Positions 36,658 through 45,951 are shown, counted from the first letter of the stretch. The stretch: 64,000 bases of DNA from Pseudomonas fluorescens (GCF_003732425.1 NZ_MOBX01000014.1:62001-126000), one strand, 5' to 3'. Notes: generated from the letters alone by a model not told the origin. Program-made: numbers and translations.

Positions 36658-37425
36658 ATGGGGTTTGATCAGATACGTCAGCGCCGTTTGTCTGACGATA
36701 TTGTCGAGCGACTTGAGGGGATGATCCTCGAGGGCACGCTGAAGTCCGGTGAACGGCTGCCGGCGGAGCGTACGCTGGCCGAACAATTCGGCGTATCACG
36801 ACCGTCGCTGCGCGAAGCGATCCAGAAACTCGCGGCCAAAGGGCTGCTGGTCAGTCGGCAGGGCGGCGGCAACTATGTCGTGGAAAGCCTTGGATCGACT
36901 TTCAGTGATCCGCTGTTGCAACTGCTCGAAAGCAACCCTGAAGCGCAACGCGATCTACTGGAATTTCGGCACACTCTGGAGGCATCGTGCGCCTATTACG
37001 CTGCATTGCGCGCCACCGATGTCGATCGTGAGCGGCTGACCGCCGCGTTCGAAGAACTGCAGGACTGCTATTCGCGTCACGACGAAGTCAGTCGGGCGGA
37101 GGAGGGCGCGGCGGATGCGAAATTCCATCTGGCGATTGCCGAGGCCAGCCATAACGCCGTGCTGTTGCACACCATTCGCGGGCTGTTCGATCTGCTCAAG
37201 CGCAACGTGGTCACCAACATTGGCGGCATGTACAAACAGCGCACGGAAACCCGCGACATGCTGATCACCCAGCATCGGGAGTTGTATCTGGCGATTATCG
37301 AAGGTCGCGCGGAGCAGGCGCGGGAAGTCTCCAGCCGACATATCTTGTATGTGCAGGAAGTGCTGGAAGAGGTGCGGCAAGAGGTTCAGCGCATGGCTCG
37401 GGCGGAGCGGCGCAAGGGGATGTGA
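36658..37425 (+). CDS. lldR: GntR/FadR-family lactate regulator
   Basis: 255 aa. An N-terminal winged helix (LPAERTLAEQFGVSRPSLRE) is followed by an FCD effector domain (EFRHTLEASCAYYAALRATD, KFHLAIAEASHN, HRELYLAIIEGRAEQA). It probably represses lldP-lutABC-dld until lactate binds. It is divergent from lldP with a palindromic operator between them. Confidence 0.88.
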   Translation: MGFDQIRQRRLSDDIVERLEGMILEGTLKSGERLPAERTLAEQFGVSRPSLREAIQKLAAKGLLVSRQGGGNYVVESLGSTFSDPLLQLLESNPEAQRDLLEFRHTLEASCAYYAALRATDVDRERLTAAFEELQDCYSRHDEVSRAEEGAADAKFHLAIAEASHNAVLLHTIRGLFDLLKRNVVTNIGGMYKQRTETRDMLITQHRELYLAIIEGRAEQAREVSSRHILYVQEVLEEVRQEVQRMARAERRKGM

Positions 37426-37434
37426 TTCTTTAAA

Positions 37435-37516
37435 GCAAAAGATCGCAGCTTGCGGCAGCTCCTACATTGAGATTCGTAATCCTCTGTAGGAGCTGCCGCA
37501 GGCTGCGATCTTTGCT
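37435..37516. repeat. REP pair (REPIN) of Pseudomonas type
   Basis: Two inverted copies of a REP (GATCGCAGCTTGCGGCAGCT then CCTACA; and TGTAGGAGCTGCCGCAGGCT then GCGATC) flank a ~20-base spacer, between the convergent lldR and smpB. The well-known GATCGCAGCCTGCGGCAGCT family is mobilised by RAYT transposases and is inert here. Confidence 0.9.
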
Positions 37517-37531
37517 TTCAAGGGTGGAAGG

Positions 37532-38014
37532 TCAGTCTTCCTTGCCCTTGTTGCGCACGGCACGCTGCAGTTCGCGACCGGCATCGCGCTCACGCTCGGT
37601 ATCACGCTTGTCGTATTCCTTCTTGCCCTTGCCCAGAGCAATTTCGCACTTGACCATGTGCTTGCTCCAGTACCAGGACAGGCAGACGCAGGCGTAACCC
37701 TTTTGCTGCACAGCGGCGGCGAGCTTTTCCAGCTCGCGGCGGTTGAGCAGCAATTTGCGTGTGCGCACCGGGTCAGCGATGACGTGGGTACTTGCGGTCA
37801 TCAGAGGCGTGATGTGGCTGCCGAGCAACCATGCTTCGCCATCCTTGAGCAGGACATAGCTGTCGACCAGCTGTAGCTTGCTTGCCCGCAGACTTTTTAC
37901 TTCCCAGCCGGCCAGGACCAGACCAGCCTCGAACTTATGCTCGATGAAGTAATCGTGTCGCGCCTTTTTGTTCTGCGCGATGGTCCCTGTTGGGTGTTTC
38001 TTCTGTTTAGCCAT
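37532..38014 (-). CDS. smpB: SsrA-binding protein SmpB
   Basis: 160 aa with the OB-fold core (NKKARHDYFIEHKFEAGLVL, WEVKSLRASKLQLVDSY, GSHITPLMTAST) and the basic C-terminal tail (ALGKGKKEYDKRDTERERDA). It binds the tRNA-like part of tmRNA and delivers it to stalled ribosomes. The ssrA gene is 10 kb away at 27422-27810. Confidence 0.97.
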   Translation of the reverse strand: MAKQKKHPTGTIAQNKKARHDYFIEHKFEAGLVLAGWEVKSLRASKLQLVDSYVLLKDGEAWLLGSHITPLMTASTHVIADPVRTRKLLLNRRELEKLAAAVQQKGYACVCLSWYWSKHMVKCEIALGKGKKEYDKRDTERERDAGRELQRAVRNKGKED

Positions 38015-38133
38015 AGGGGCGGCATTATATGGAGATAAACCGCCGTCGGCTACGGTGATGCTGCGTGCTTGAGCAGGTTGAGTGAATCCCGGACAATGCG
38101 GCCTCTTTTTCTAACGCTTGGGCGTGATAAACG

Positions 38134-39537
38134 ATGTCGACAGACAAGGTTTCTGTCCACGGCAGTTGGGCTAGCCGCTGGGTATTCATACTCGCCGCGA
38201 CCGGTTCGGCCGTGGGACTGGGTAGTATCTGGAAGTTCCCCTACATGGTCGGGGTCTACGGCGGCGGCGCCTTTGTGCTGATGTTTCTGGCGTGCATCGC
38301 GCTGATCGGCATCCCGGTCATGCTCGCTGAAACCCTGATCGGCCGGCGCGCCCGGCAAAGTCCGGCGAACGCCTTGAAGGTGCTGGCACTGGAAGCCGGG
38401 CACTCGGGCAAGTGGTCGTGGGGCGCATTTGCCGGGATGATCACGGCATTGCTGATCCTGTCTTTCTATAGTGTGGTCGGCGGCTGGTCGCTGGACTACA
38501 TCGTCGACATGGGCCGCGGTGACTTCCAGGGTGCCACGGCCGATCAGGTCGGCGCTTATTTCGGCAATGTCATCTCCAATCCATGGCGTCTGACACTTTG
38601 GCATACGATTTTCATGCTGCTGTCGGCCTTTGTCATCGCCAAAGGCGTGGTCGCCGGACTTGAGCGCAGCCTGCGCATCATGATGCCGCTGCTGTTCGTA
38701 ATGATTCTGGTGTTGCTGGGTTACAGCATGACCACCGGGCATTTCATGGAAGGCGTGCATTTCATGTTCGACTTCCACCCGGAAAAAGTCCTCGACGGTT
38801 TGTTGCCGGCGATGGGGCATGCGTTCTTCTCGCTGAGCGTCGGTGTCGGTTCGATCATGATCTACGGCGCTTACATGCCGAAGAGTTCGTCGTTGTCCGG
38901 CACGGTTGTCGGTGTCGCGCTGCTCGACACGTTTGTGTCGCTGATCGCAGGTCTGGCCTTGTTCCCGATTGTGTTCGCTGGAGGTCTGAATCCTAGCGAA
39001 GGACCCGGCCTGATGTTTGTCAGTCTGCCGTTTGCCTTTGGTAACGTGGCGTTCGGGCAACTGATGGGCGTGGTGTTCTTTGTGCTGGTGGCGATTGCTG
39101 CCTGGAGTTCGGCGATTTCCCTGCTGGAACCGATGGTCGCCTATCTGGTTGAACGCACGAAAGTCAGCCGCGCGTGGGTGACTTTCTGGCTGGCGTTCAT
39201 CTGCTGGTTCGTGGGTCTGGGTACGGTGTTCTCCTTCAATATCTGGAAGGAAGCCAAGTTTTTCGTGAATGAAGGCGGAATGTTCCATCTCTACCAATGG
39301 GGTGCGCAGAGCGGTCTGGACTTCTTTGGCGTGATCGATTTCTTCACTTCGCGGATTATGTTGCCGCTCGGTGGCCTGTGCTTTGTGCTGTTTGCTGGAT
39401 GGGTGATGGGGCGTGAGGTGGTACGCGACGAGTTGTCGATCCGCAATCCGGCACTGTTCGCCCTGTCTTTGTTCTTGATGCGCTACGTGGCGCCCATCGG
39501 CATTCTTGTAGTGTTTGCCGCTCAGCTCTGGAAGTAA
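38134..39537 (+). CDS. NSS-family sodium-dependent transporter
   Basis: 467 aa with about 11-12 helices. The N-terminal ILAATGSAVGLGSIWKFPYM contains the sodium and substrate binding turn of neurotransmitter:sodium symporters (LeuT fold). Bacterial members import amino acids or related amines with sodium. The substrate is not evident. It is upstream of ratA on the same strand with only seven bases between, so co-transcription is possible. Confidence 0.9.
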   Translation: MSTDKVSVHGSWASRWVFILAATGSAVGLGSIWKFPYMVGVYGGGAFVLMFLACIALIGIPVMLAETLIGRRARQSPANALKVLALEAGHSGKWSWGAFAGMITALLILSFYSVVGGWSLDYIVDMGRGDFQGATADQVGAYFGNVISNPWRLTLWHTIFMLLSAFVIAKGVVAGLERSLRIMMPLLFVMILVLLGYSMTTGHFMEGVHFMFDFHPEKVLDGLLPAMGHAFFSLSVGVGSIMIYGAYMPKSSSLSGTVVGVALLDTFVSLIAGLALFPIVFAGGLNPSEGPGLMFVSLPFAFGNVAFGQLMGVVFFVLVAIAAWSSAISLLEPMVAYLVERTKVSRAWVTFWLAFICWFVGLGTVFSFNIWKEAKFFVNEGGMFHLYQWGAQSGLDFFGVIDFFTSRIMLPLGGLCFVLFAGWVMGREVVRDELSIRNPALFALSLFLMRYVAPIGILVVFAAQLWK

Positions 39538-39544
39538 CGCTCAC

Positions 39545-39979
39545 ATGACGACACATATTCAACGATCGGCGCTGCTGCCATACCCGGCGCAGTTTCTCTA
39601 TGACCTGGTCAACGACGTCGCGCGTTACCCGGAATTCCTGCCGTGGTGCTCTTCGGCTGAAGTGCTGGAAAGCTCGCCGGAACATATGCGCGCCAGTGTT
39701 GGCGTGGCCAAGGGCGGTCTCAGTCAGCATTTTGTCACGCGCAATACGCTGGTGCCGGGGCAGTCGATCGAGATGAACCTGGAAGAAGGGCCGTTCAATC
39801 AGCTGCACGGCGTCTGGGTGTTCAAGGCGTTGAATGAGAAGGCCTGCAAGATCAGCCTGGATCTGTCGTTTGATTACGCCGGGCCACTGGTGCGCGCGAC
39901 GTTGGGGCCGCTGTTCAATCAGGCTGCGAATACATTGGTGGACGCGTTCTGCCAGCGTGCCAAGCAGATGCATGGTTGA
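39545..39979 (+). CDS. ratA: RatA / COQ10-type START-domain protein
   Basis: 144 aa from the ATG at 39545 (MTTHIQRSALLPYPAQFLYDLVNDVARYPEFLPWC...). SRPBCC/START fold with the COQ10-like hydrophobic cavity pattern. E. coli RatA was described as inhibiting 70S assembly, while the eukaryotic COQ10 relatives aid ubiquinone function. Which applies here is open. Paired with rnfH, which it overlaps by eight bases. Confidence 0.85.
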   Translation: MTTHIQRSALLPYPAQFLYDLVNDVARYPEFLPWCSSAEVLESSPEHMRASVGVAKGGLSQHFVTRNTLVPGQSIEMNLEEGPFNQLHGVWVFKALNEKACKISLDLSFDYAGPLVRATLGPLFNQAANTLVDAFCQRAKQMHG

Positions 39980-40286
39980 GCCGGTGATCGAGATAGAGGT
40001 GGTATACGCGGCCGTCGATCGTCAGGTATTGCGCTCATTCAGCGTCGATGAAGGCGCGACGGTGCGGGCTGCGGTGCTTGCATCGGGTATCGGTAGCGAG
40101 TTTCCCGAGTTGAATCTGGCGGACTGTCCGCTGGGCATCTTTGGCAAAGTGGTTGCAGATCCGGACTCCCGGGTGATTCTGGCGGGGGAGCGCATCGAGA
40201 TTTACCGCCCATTGCTTGCCGATCCGAAAGAGGTTCGACGCTTGCGAGCGGCCAAGGCTGCCGAAGCCAAGGCTCGAAACGCCTAA
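39972..40286 (+). CDS. rnfH: RnfH-family protein
   Basis: 104 aa from the ATG at 39972 (MVEPVIEIEVVYAAVDRQVL...). Ubiquitin-like beta-grasp fold typical of RnfH/UPF0125, with LADCPLGIFGKVVADP and IYRPLLADPKEVRR. Conserved partner of ratA; molecular role not settled. Confidence 0.9.
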   Translation: MVEPVIEIEVVYAAVDRQVLRSFSVDEGATVRAAVLASGIGSEFPELNLADCPLGIFGKVVADPDSRVILAGERIEIYRPLLADPKEVRRLRAAKAAEAKARNA

Positions 40287-40300
40287 AAAGCCAAATCGCA

Positions 40301-40339
40301 GGCAATAAAAAACCCGGAATTTCCGGGTTTTTTATTGCC
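40301..40339. terminator. Bidirectional rho-independent terminator
   Basis: AAAAAACCCGGAA and TTCCGGGTTTTTT form a symmetric stem with A and T tracts on both sides, between the convergent rnfH and bamE. Confidence 0.95.
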
Positions 40340-40346
40340 TCGCCAA

Positions 40347-40874
40347 TTATTGCGGCGAGGTGTCCAGCGGCTCTGGTGTCGGAACCGGAACGGTTTCTAC
40401 ACCATCGACGTCCTTCTGGATCTGATCCAGCAAGGAACCTGGCTTGACCGGTTTTTCCGGTTTTGGCTTCTCGGCGTTTTCAGCAGGAGCGGTCACGGTC
40501 GTGCCACTGTCTTTGCCGAGAATGGCTTCGTCACGGCTTACGCCCGGCATAAAGTCACCGGACAGGCTGACAAGCTGGTCGTTTGAGTTGAAAATAACGC
40601 TGATGCGTTCCTGTTGGCGTTCACCGCCACCCGGTTGCAGGCTGTACAGATAATCCCAGCGATCGGCATGGAACGTGTCGACAAGCAGAGGGTTGCCCAT
40701 AATAAACCGTACTTGCGGCCGGGTCATTCCCGGGCGTAACTGGTCTATCATGTCCTGCGTGACGACATTGCCCTGCTGGATGTCGATTTTGTAAACCCCG
40801 GGGAATGAACAACCGGCGAGTGCGAGCAGTCCCACAAAGGTGAAACTGGTTAGCAAGAGCTTGGTGTTTTGCAT
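40347..40874 (-). CDS. bamE: Outer-membrane assembly lipoprotein BamE
   Basis: 175 aa. Lipoprotein signal with lipobox LAGC (Cys22). The SmpA/OmlA domain spans ~25-110 (VYKIDIQQGNVVTQDMIDQL, GMTRPQVRFIMGNPLL, RWDYLYSL). The Pro/Glu/Lys-rich C-terminal tail is usual in Pseudomonas. It is part of the Bam complex that inserts beta-barrel proteins, on the inner face of the outer membrane. Divergent from fur. Confidence 0.95.
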   Translation of the reverse strand: MQNTKLLLTSFTFVGLLALAGCSFPGVYKIDIQQGNVVTQDMIDQLRPGMTRPQVRFIMGNPLLVDTFHADRWDYLYSLQPGGGERQQERISVIFNSNDQLVSLSGDFMPGVSRDEAILGKDSGTTVTAPAENAEKPKPEKPVKPGSLLDQIQKDVDGVETVPVPTPEPLDTSPQ

Positions 40875-40971
40875 CGGTGGGCGACTTCCACTATCTTGGC
40901 TGGGACAACGTAAACGCCGATCATACCCGCATTAAGAGAAGCTGCGAAGCAGCATCGCGAGAAAGCTGACC

Positions 40972-41376
40972 ATGGTTGAAAATAGCGAACTACGCAAAGC
41001 CGGCCTTAAAGTGACCCTGCCACGGGTCAAGATCCTGCAAATGCTCGATTCCACCGAGCAGCGTCACATGAGTGCCGAGGACGTCTACAAGGCGTTGATG
41101 GAAGCTGGTGAGGACGTCGGTCTGGCCACGGTTTACCGTGTTCTGACCCAGTTCGAAGCGGCTGGCCTCGTGGTCCGTCACAACTTCGACGGTGGCCATG
41201 CGGTATTCGAATTGGCCGACGGTGGCCACCACGACCATATGGTCAACGTGGAAACCGGTGAAGTCGTCGAATTCGTCAGCCCGGAAATCGAAAAGCTCCA
41301 GAAGGCAATCGCCGAGGAGCACGGTGTGGATCTGGTAGATCACAATCTGGTGCTGTACGTGCGCAAGAAAAAGTAA
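40972..41376 (+). CDS. fur: Ferric uptake regulator Fur
   Basis: 134 aa: a winged helix (LATVYRVLTQFEAAGLVVRH) and a dimer/metal domain with GGHHDHMV. The CxxC pairs found in E. coli Fur are missing and the protein has no cysteine, as is usual for Pseudomonas Fur. With Fe(II) it represses iron-uptake genes. Divergent from bamE, an arrangement conserved in Pseudomonas. Confidence 0.97.
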   Translation: MVENSELRKAGLKVTLPRVKILQMLDSTEQRHMSAEDVYKALMEAGEDVGLATVYRVLTQFEAAGLVVRHNFDGGHAVFELADGGHHDHMVNVETGEVVEFVSPEIEKLQKAIAEEHGVDLVDHNLVLYVRKKK

Positions 41377-41410
41377 GCATGTCGCGCGAACTTCACATTC
41401 GCGAAACGAA

Positions 41411-41436
41411 CGAAGGCGACCCAAGGGTCGCCTTCG
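41411..41436. terminator. Perfect 12-bp hairpin between fur and recN
   Basis: CGAAGGCGACCC and GGGTCGCCTTCG with a two-base loop between convergent genes. It has no long T-run but is a likely bidirectional terminator. Confidence 0.75.
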
Positions 41437-41451
41437 TGCTTTCTGTCATGC

Positions 41452-43125
41452 CTAAACCTTGGCGGTGACCACCATTTTTTTCGCGTGGGCCAAAGATTCT
41501 TTGGTCAGGTCAATGCCGCCGAGCATGCGCGCCACTTCTTCTATACGGTCGTTCTTGCTCAGTTTGGAAACGGCGGTGTGCGTCGCCTCTTCGCCGCGCA
41601 CCTTGTGCACGAACAGGTGTTGATGGCCCTGGGCTGCCACTTGTGGCAAATGCGTGACGGTCAGTACCTGGCCGCGATCCCCGAGGCGGCGCAACAGTTG
41701 GCCGACAATTTCCGCGGTCGGGCCACCGATACCGACGTCCACTTCGTCGAACACCAGCGTTGGAACGCGAGATGTCTGTGCGGTAATAACCTGAATCGCC
41801 AGACTGATCCGTGACAGCTCACCGCCGGAAGCGACTTTCGCCAGCGCCTTCAGCGGCTGGCCCGGGTTGGCGCTGACCAGCAATTCGACCTGCTCCAGCC
41901 CGTTGGGCAATAACTCGTCGCTGCTGTTGGCCTTCAATTCGATCGTGAAGCGCCCCCCCGGCATGCCCAGTCGCTGAATTTCCTGCTCAACAGCACTGGC
42001 GAGACTGCCGGCGGCCTGATGACGCAAATCGCTCAGTTCCCGGGCTTTCTCTTGATAGTGGCGGGCGTAGGAGGCCAGTTCTTCACCCAGGCGCTCGATG
42101 GATTCGTCGTTGGCGTTGAGGGTTTCGATCTCATCCAGCAACTTCTGCTGCATTTCGCCGACTTCGGTGGGTTGAATCCGGTGTTTGCGCGCCAAGGTAT
42201 AAATAGCGTCGAGGCGCTCTTCCAGATGCTGCAGGCGCGCCGGATCGGCATCGAAGTTATCGAGGAAGCGATTGAGTTCGCCAACGGCCTCTTCTACCTG
42301 AATCTGTGCGCTGGTGAGCAAACTGCTCGCTTCGCCCAGTGCGCCGACGGAGTTGTTCACGCTCGACAGGCGATTGAGGCTGGCAGTCAGTGCATTCAAT
42401 ACATTGCCGGAATCGCTTTCGCTGCATTGCTCGACCACTTGCCGGCATATGCCTAGCAAGGTTTCGGCGTTGGTCAGGTTCTTGTGTTCCTGCTCCAGTT
42501 GCTCCAGCTCGTTATCGCCCAGGCCGAGGTTTTCCAGCTCTTCAAGCTGATAACTCAGCAATTGATGACGGGCGCGTTGTTCGTCGCCGGAATTGGAGAG
42601 ACGCTCCAGCTCCTGACGAGTCTGGCGCCAGCGCTGGGCGGCGAGCTGAACCTGGCGGGCCAGATCGGTCGCGCCGGCGTACTCGTCCAGCAGGCGACGA
42701 TGGGTATCGGTTTTCAGCAGGGACTGGTGCTCATGCTGGCTGTGGATATCAATCAACAATTCGCCCAATGACTTGAGGTCGCCGAGCGGGCAGGGGGTGC
42801 CGTTGATGTAGCCGCGTGAGCGACCTTCCGACGTGATCACTCGGCGCAGAATGCACGGGCCATCGGTCTCCAGATCGCGCTCGGCCAGCCATGCGCTGGC
42901 TTCAGGGATGTCCGCCAGATCGAAGGTCGCGAGGATGTCGGCCTTGTCGGCGCCGGGACGCACCACGCCGCTGTCGGCGCGATCGCCGAGGGTCAGGCCC
43001 AGCGCGTCGAGCATGATCGACTTGCCGGCGCCGGTTTCACCCGTGATCACGCTCATCCCGCGATCAAGTTCGAGATCGAGATGTTCAACGATGGCGTAGT
43101 TATGTACGGACAGGTGCACCAGCAT
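41452..43125 (-). CDS. recN: DNA repair ATPase RecN
   Basis: 557 aa from the ATG at 43125 (MLVHLSVHNYAIVEHLDLEL). The frame is open much further upstream, but family length and the LexA box fix this start. SMC-like: Walker A GETGAGKS (~30-37), long coiled coil, signature ASGGELSRISLAIQ, Walker B LVFDEVDVGIGG. It gathers DNA ends in double-strand break repair. Control by LexA is indicated by the SOS box at 43150-43165. Confidence 0.96.
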   Translation of the reverse strand: MLVHLSVHNYAIVEHLDLELDRGMSVITGETGAGKSIMLDALGLTLGDRADSGVVRPGADKADILATFDLADIPEASAWLAERDLETDGPCILRRVITSEGRSRGYINGTPCPLGDLKSLGELLIDIHSQHEHQSLLKTDTHRRLLDEYAGATDLARQVQLAAQRWRQTRQELERLSNSGDEQRARHQLLSYQLEELENLGLGDNELEQLEQEHKNLTNAETLLGICRQVVEQCSESDSGNVLNALTASLNRLSSVNNSVGALGEASSLLTSAQIQVEEAVGELNRFLDNFDADPARLQHLEERLDAIYTLARKHRIQPTEVGEMQQKLLDEIETLNANDESIERLGEELASYARHYQEKARELSDLRHQAAGSLASAVEQEIQRLGMPGGRFTIELKANSSDELLPNGLEQVELLVSANPGQPLKALAKVASGGELSRISLAIQVITAQTSRVPTLVFDEVDVGIGGPTAEIVGQLLRRLGDRGQVLTVTHLPQVAAQGHQHLFVHKVRGEEATHTAVSKLSKNDRIEEVARMLGGIDLTKESLAHAKKMVVTAKV

Positions 43126-43149
43126 AAAGGCCGCTCCCAAGCTAAAGGT

Positions 43150-43165
43150 CTGGTTATTTATACAG
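43150..43165. promoter_or_regulatory. LexA (SOS) box of recN
   Basis: CTGTATAAATAACCAG on the minus strand fits CTG-N10-CAG with an AT-rich core, 25 bases before the recN start. recN is a classic SOS gene. Confidence 0.85.
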
Positions 43166-43284
43166 TGTTTTGTTTCGCGCTGACAATGCCCTCCCTTAGC
43201 TCGATTTGCTTGAGCCGCAAATCTGCTTAGCGCATTGAGGAATGAAGATTCGACACTTTTTTGTAGGGTTAATGTTTGAAGGCC

Positions 43285-43312
43285 CTTGAAGCCTGATTTT
43301 GCGGCCCCATAT
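43285..43312 (+). promoter_or_regulatory. Sigma-32 heat-shock promoter of grpE
   Basis: CTTGAA, 14 bases, CCCCATAT: close to the sigma-32 consensus. It lies 54 bases before the grpE start. Confidence 0.88.
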
Positions 43313-43365
43313 ATCGGGGCAGAAGCGCGAGTCAGGCTCGCGGACGAAATTGAAAGGAGAATTCT

Positions 43366-43932
43366 ATGGCTGACGAACAGACAGTAGATACGCAAAACCC
43401 AGAAGCCAATCAGGCGCCCGAAGGTTCGGGTGATGACCTGGCGACCCGTGTACAAGTGCTCGAAGAGCAATTGGCCGCCGCGCAGGATCAATCTCTGCGT
43501 GTTGCTGCCGATCTGCAGAACGTCCGTCGCCGTGCCGAACAGGACGTCGAAAAGGCGCACAAGTTTGCCCTGGAAAAATTTGCCGGCGACCTGTTGCCGA
43601 TCGTCGACAGCCTGGAGCGCGGCCTCGAGCTGTCGAACCCGGACGACGAAAGCATTCGGCCGATGCGCGAAGGCATCGAGCTGACGCTGAAGATGTTCCA
43701 CGACACCCTCAAGCGTTATCAGCTAGAAGCGATCGATCCGCATGGCGAACCGTTCAACGCCGTTCACCATCAGGCGATGGCTATGCAGGAAAGCGCCGAC
43801 GTAGAACCGAACAGTGTTCTGAAGGTGTTCCAGAAGGGCTACCAGCTCAACGGTCGCCTGCTGCGTCCGGCCATGGTTGTGGTCAGCAAGGCGCCTGCGC
43901 CAATTTCGCCTTCGATTGACGAGAAGGCTTGA
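43366..43932 (+). CDS. grpE: Nucleotide exchange factor GrpE
   Basis: 188 aa: a variable acidic N-terminus, a long helical dimerisation stretch (~25-90; LQNVRRRAEQDVEKAHKFAL), and a beta-domain with GEPFNAVHHQAMAM and VFQKGYQLNGRLLRPAMVVV. It releases ADP from DnaK and senses heat. AAAGGAG precedes the ATG. First gene of the grpE-dnaK-dnaJ group. Confidence 0.97.
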   Translation: MADEQTVDTQNPEANQAPEGSGDDLATRVQVLEEQLAAAQDQSLRVAADLQNVRRRAEQDVEKAHKFALEKFAGDLLPIVDSLERGLELSNPDDESIRPMREGIELTLKMFHDTLKRYQLEAIDPHGEPFNAVHHQAMAMQESADVEPNSVLKVFQKGYQLNGRLLRPAMVVVSKAPAPISPSIDEKA

Positions 43933-43955
43933 AATTAGCCGCAAGGCCCCCATTT
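43928..43955 (+). promoter_or_regulatory. Sigma-32 promoter of dnaK overlapping the grpE stop
   Basis: CTTGAA at 43928-43933 overlaps the grpE TGA (43930-43932). Fourteen bases later comes CCCCAT at 43948-43953. Both elements match the sigma-32 consensus, so dnaK has its own heat-shock promoter. Confidence 0.85.
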
Positions 43956-44034
43956 AGAAGTCAAGCGTTTAAGTATTACCGCAGTTAGCCACCACTGCTG
44001 CGGCAAAAAAATCCAAAGTTTCGGGAGAGTTAAC

Positions 44035-45951
44035 ATGGGCAAAATTATCGGTATCGACCTGGGGACCACCAACTCCTGCGTCTCCGTGCTGGAAAACGGC
44101 AAGGCAAAAGTTATTGAAAACGCTGAAGGCGCGCGTACCACGCCGTCGATCATCGCGTACGCCAACGATGGCGAAATCCTCGTAGGTCAGTCGGCCAAGC
44201 GTCAGGCTGTGACCAACCCGCACAACACTCTGTACGCGGTAAAGCGTCTGATCGGTCGTCGTTTCGACGAAGAAGTTGTGCAGAAAGACATCCAGATGGT
44301 CCCTTACAAGATCGTCAAGGCTGACAACAACGACGCCTGGGTTGAAGTGAACGGCCAGAAAATGGCACCGCCACAAATCTCGGCTGAAATTCTGAAGAAG
44401 ATGAAGAAGACCGCCGAAGACTACCTCGGCGAGACCGTGACCGAAGCGGTGATCACCGTTCCGGCCTACTTCAACGACAGCCAGCGTCAGGCGACCAAAG
44501 ACGCCGGCCGCATCGCCGGTCTGGACGTAAAACGTATCATCAACGAACCAACCGCAGCGGCTCTGGCCTACGGTATGGACAAGGCCAAGGGCGATCACAC
44601 CGTGATCGTTTATGACCTGGGTGGCGGTACTTTCGACGTTTCCGTGATCGAGATCGCTGAAGTAGATGGCGAGCACCAGTTCGAAGTACTGGCCACTAAC
44701 GGTGACACGTTCCTGGGCGGTGAAGACTTCGACATTCGTCTGATCGACTACCTCGTTGACGAATTCAAGAAAGAAAGCGGCATGAACCTCAAAGGTGATC
44801 CGCTGGCCATGCAGCGCCTGAAAGAAGCCGCTGAGAAAGCCAAGATCGAGCTGTCCTCCGCTCAGTCGACCGACGTCAACCTGCCGTACATCACTGCAGA
44901 CGCCACCGGTCCTAAGCACCTGAACGTGAAAATCTCGCGTGCCAAGCTCGAAGCACTGGTTGAAGACCTGGTTCAGCGCACCATCGAACCTTGCCGCATC
45001 GCCATGAAAGACGCCGGTATCGACGTTGGCGCGATCAACGACGTGATCCTGGTCGGCGGTCAGACCCGTATGCCTCTGGTACAGAAGCTGGTTACTGATT
45101 TCTTCGGTAAAGAAGCACGTAAAGACGTTAACCCGGACGAAGCTGTGGCCATGGGTGCTGCGATTCAGGGCGCCGTTCTGGCCGGTGACGTGAAAGACGT
45201 TCTGCTGCTCGACGTCAGCCCGCTGACCCTGGGTATCGAAACCATGGGTGGCGTGATGACCGCGCTGATCGAGAAAAACACCACGATTCCTACCAAGAAA
45301 TCGCAAGTGTTCTCGACTGCCGACGACAACCAGGGCGCTGTGACCATTCACGTTCTGCAAGGTGAGCGTAAGCAAGCCGCACAGAACAAGTCCTTGGGCA
45401 AGTTCGACCTGGCCGACATTCCACCTGCTCCACGTGGTGTGCCGCAGATCGAAGTGACCTTCGACATCGACGCTAACGGCATCCTGCACGTTGGTGCGAA
45501 AGACAAGGCTACCGGCAAGACTCAGTCGATCGTGATCAAGGCCAACTCTGGTCTGTCCGACGAAGAAATCGAGCGCATGGTGCGTGACGCCGAAGCCAAC
45601 GCTGAGGAAGACCGCAAGTTCGAAGAGCTGGCTGCTGCCCGCAACCAGGGTGATGCACTGGTTCACTCGACTCGCAAAATGATTGCTGACGCGGGCGACA
45701 AAGTCACCGCCGAAGAGAAGACTGCGATCGAAGCGGCTGTGGTTGCTCTGGAAGCCGCTGTCAAAGGCGACGACAAGGCTGCCATCGAAGCGAAGGTTGA
45801 AGAGCTGTCGAAAGTCTCCGCTCCGGTTGCTCAGAAGATGTACGCCGAACAGGCTCAGCCTGCGGAAGGTGCGGCACCGCACGACGAGAAAGCTGAAAAG
45901 GCTGACGATGTTGTCGATGCCGAGTTCGAAGAAGTCAAAGACCACAAGTAA
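44035..45951 (+). CDS. dnaK: Chaperone DnaK (Hsp70)
   Basis: 638 aa. Actin-fold ATPase with GIDLGTTNSCVSV, IINEPTAAALAYG and VYDLGGGTFDVS, then the linker DVLLLDVSPLTLGIE, the substrate domain, and a C-terminal lid ending DVVDAEFEEVKDHK (EEVKD type). GGGAGAG precedes the ATG. It folds and protects proteins with DnaJ and GrpE. Codon use is that of a highly expressed gene. Confidence 0.99.
   Translation: MGKIIGIDLGTTNSCVSVLENGKAKVIENAEGARTTPSIIAYANDGEILVGQSAKRQAVTNPHNTLYAVKRLIGRRFDEEVVQKDIQMVPYKIVKADNNDAWVEVNGQKMAPPQISAEILKKMKKTAEDYLGETVTEAVITVPAYFNDSQRQATKDAGRIAGLDVKRIINEPTAAALAYGMDKAKGDHTVIVYDLGGGTFDVSVIEIAEVDGEHQFEVLATNGDTFLGGEDFDIRLIDYLVDEFKKESGMNLKGDPLAMQRLKEAAEKAKIELSSAQSTDVNLPYITADATGPKHLNVKISRAKLEALVEDLVQRTIEPCRIAMKDAGIDVGAINDVILVGGQTRMPLVQKLVTDFFGKEARKDVNPDEAVAMGAAIQGAVLAGDVKDVLLLDVSPLTLGIETMGGVMTALIEKNTTIPTKKSQVFSTADDNQGAVTIHVLQGERKQAAQNKSLGKFDLADIPPAPRGVPQIEVTFDIDANGILHVGAKDKATGKTQSIVIKANSGLSDEEIERMVRDAEANAEEDRKFEELAAARNQGDALVHSTRKMIADAGDKVTAEEKTAIEAAVVALEAAVKGDDKAAIEAKVEELSKVSAPVAQKMYAEQAQPAEGAAPHDEKAEKADDVVDAEFEEVKDHK

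Noticed and set aside
38050..39297. 415-codon minus frame across the NSS transporter
   Set aside because: His/Gln/Arg-rich nonsense composition typical of antisense frames in GC-rich genes.
39545..40286. ratA-rnfH as a classical toxin-antitoxin pair
   Set aside because: Gene pair is a conserved core locus. rnfH is not an antitoxin and there is no sign of autoregulation.
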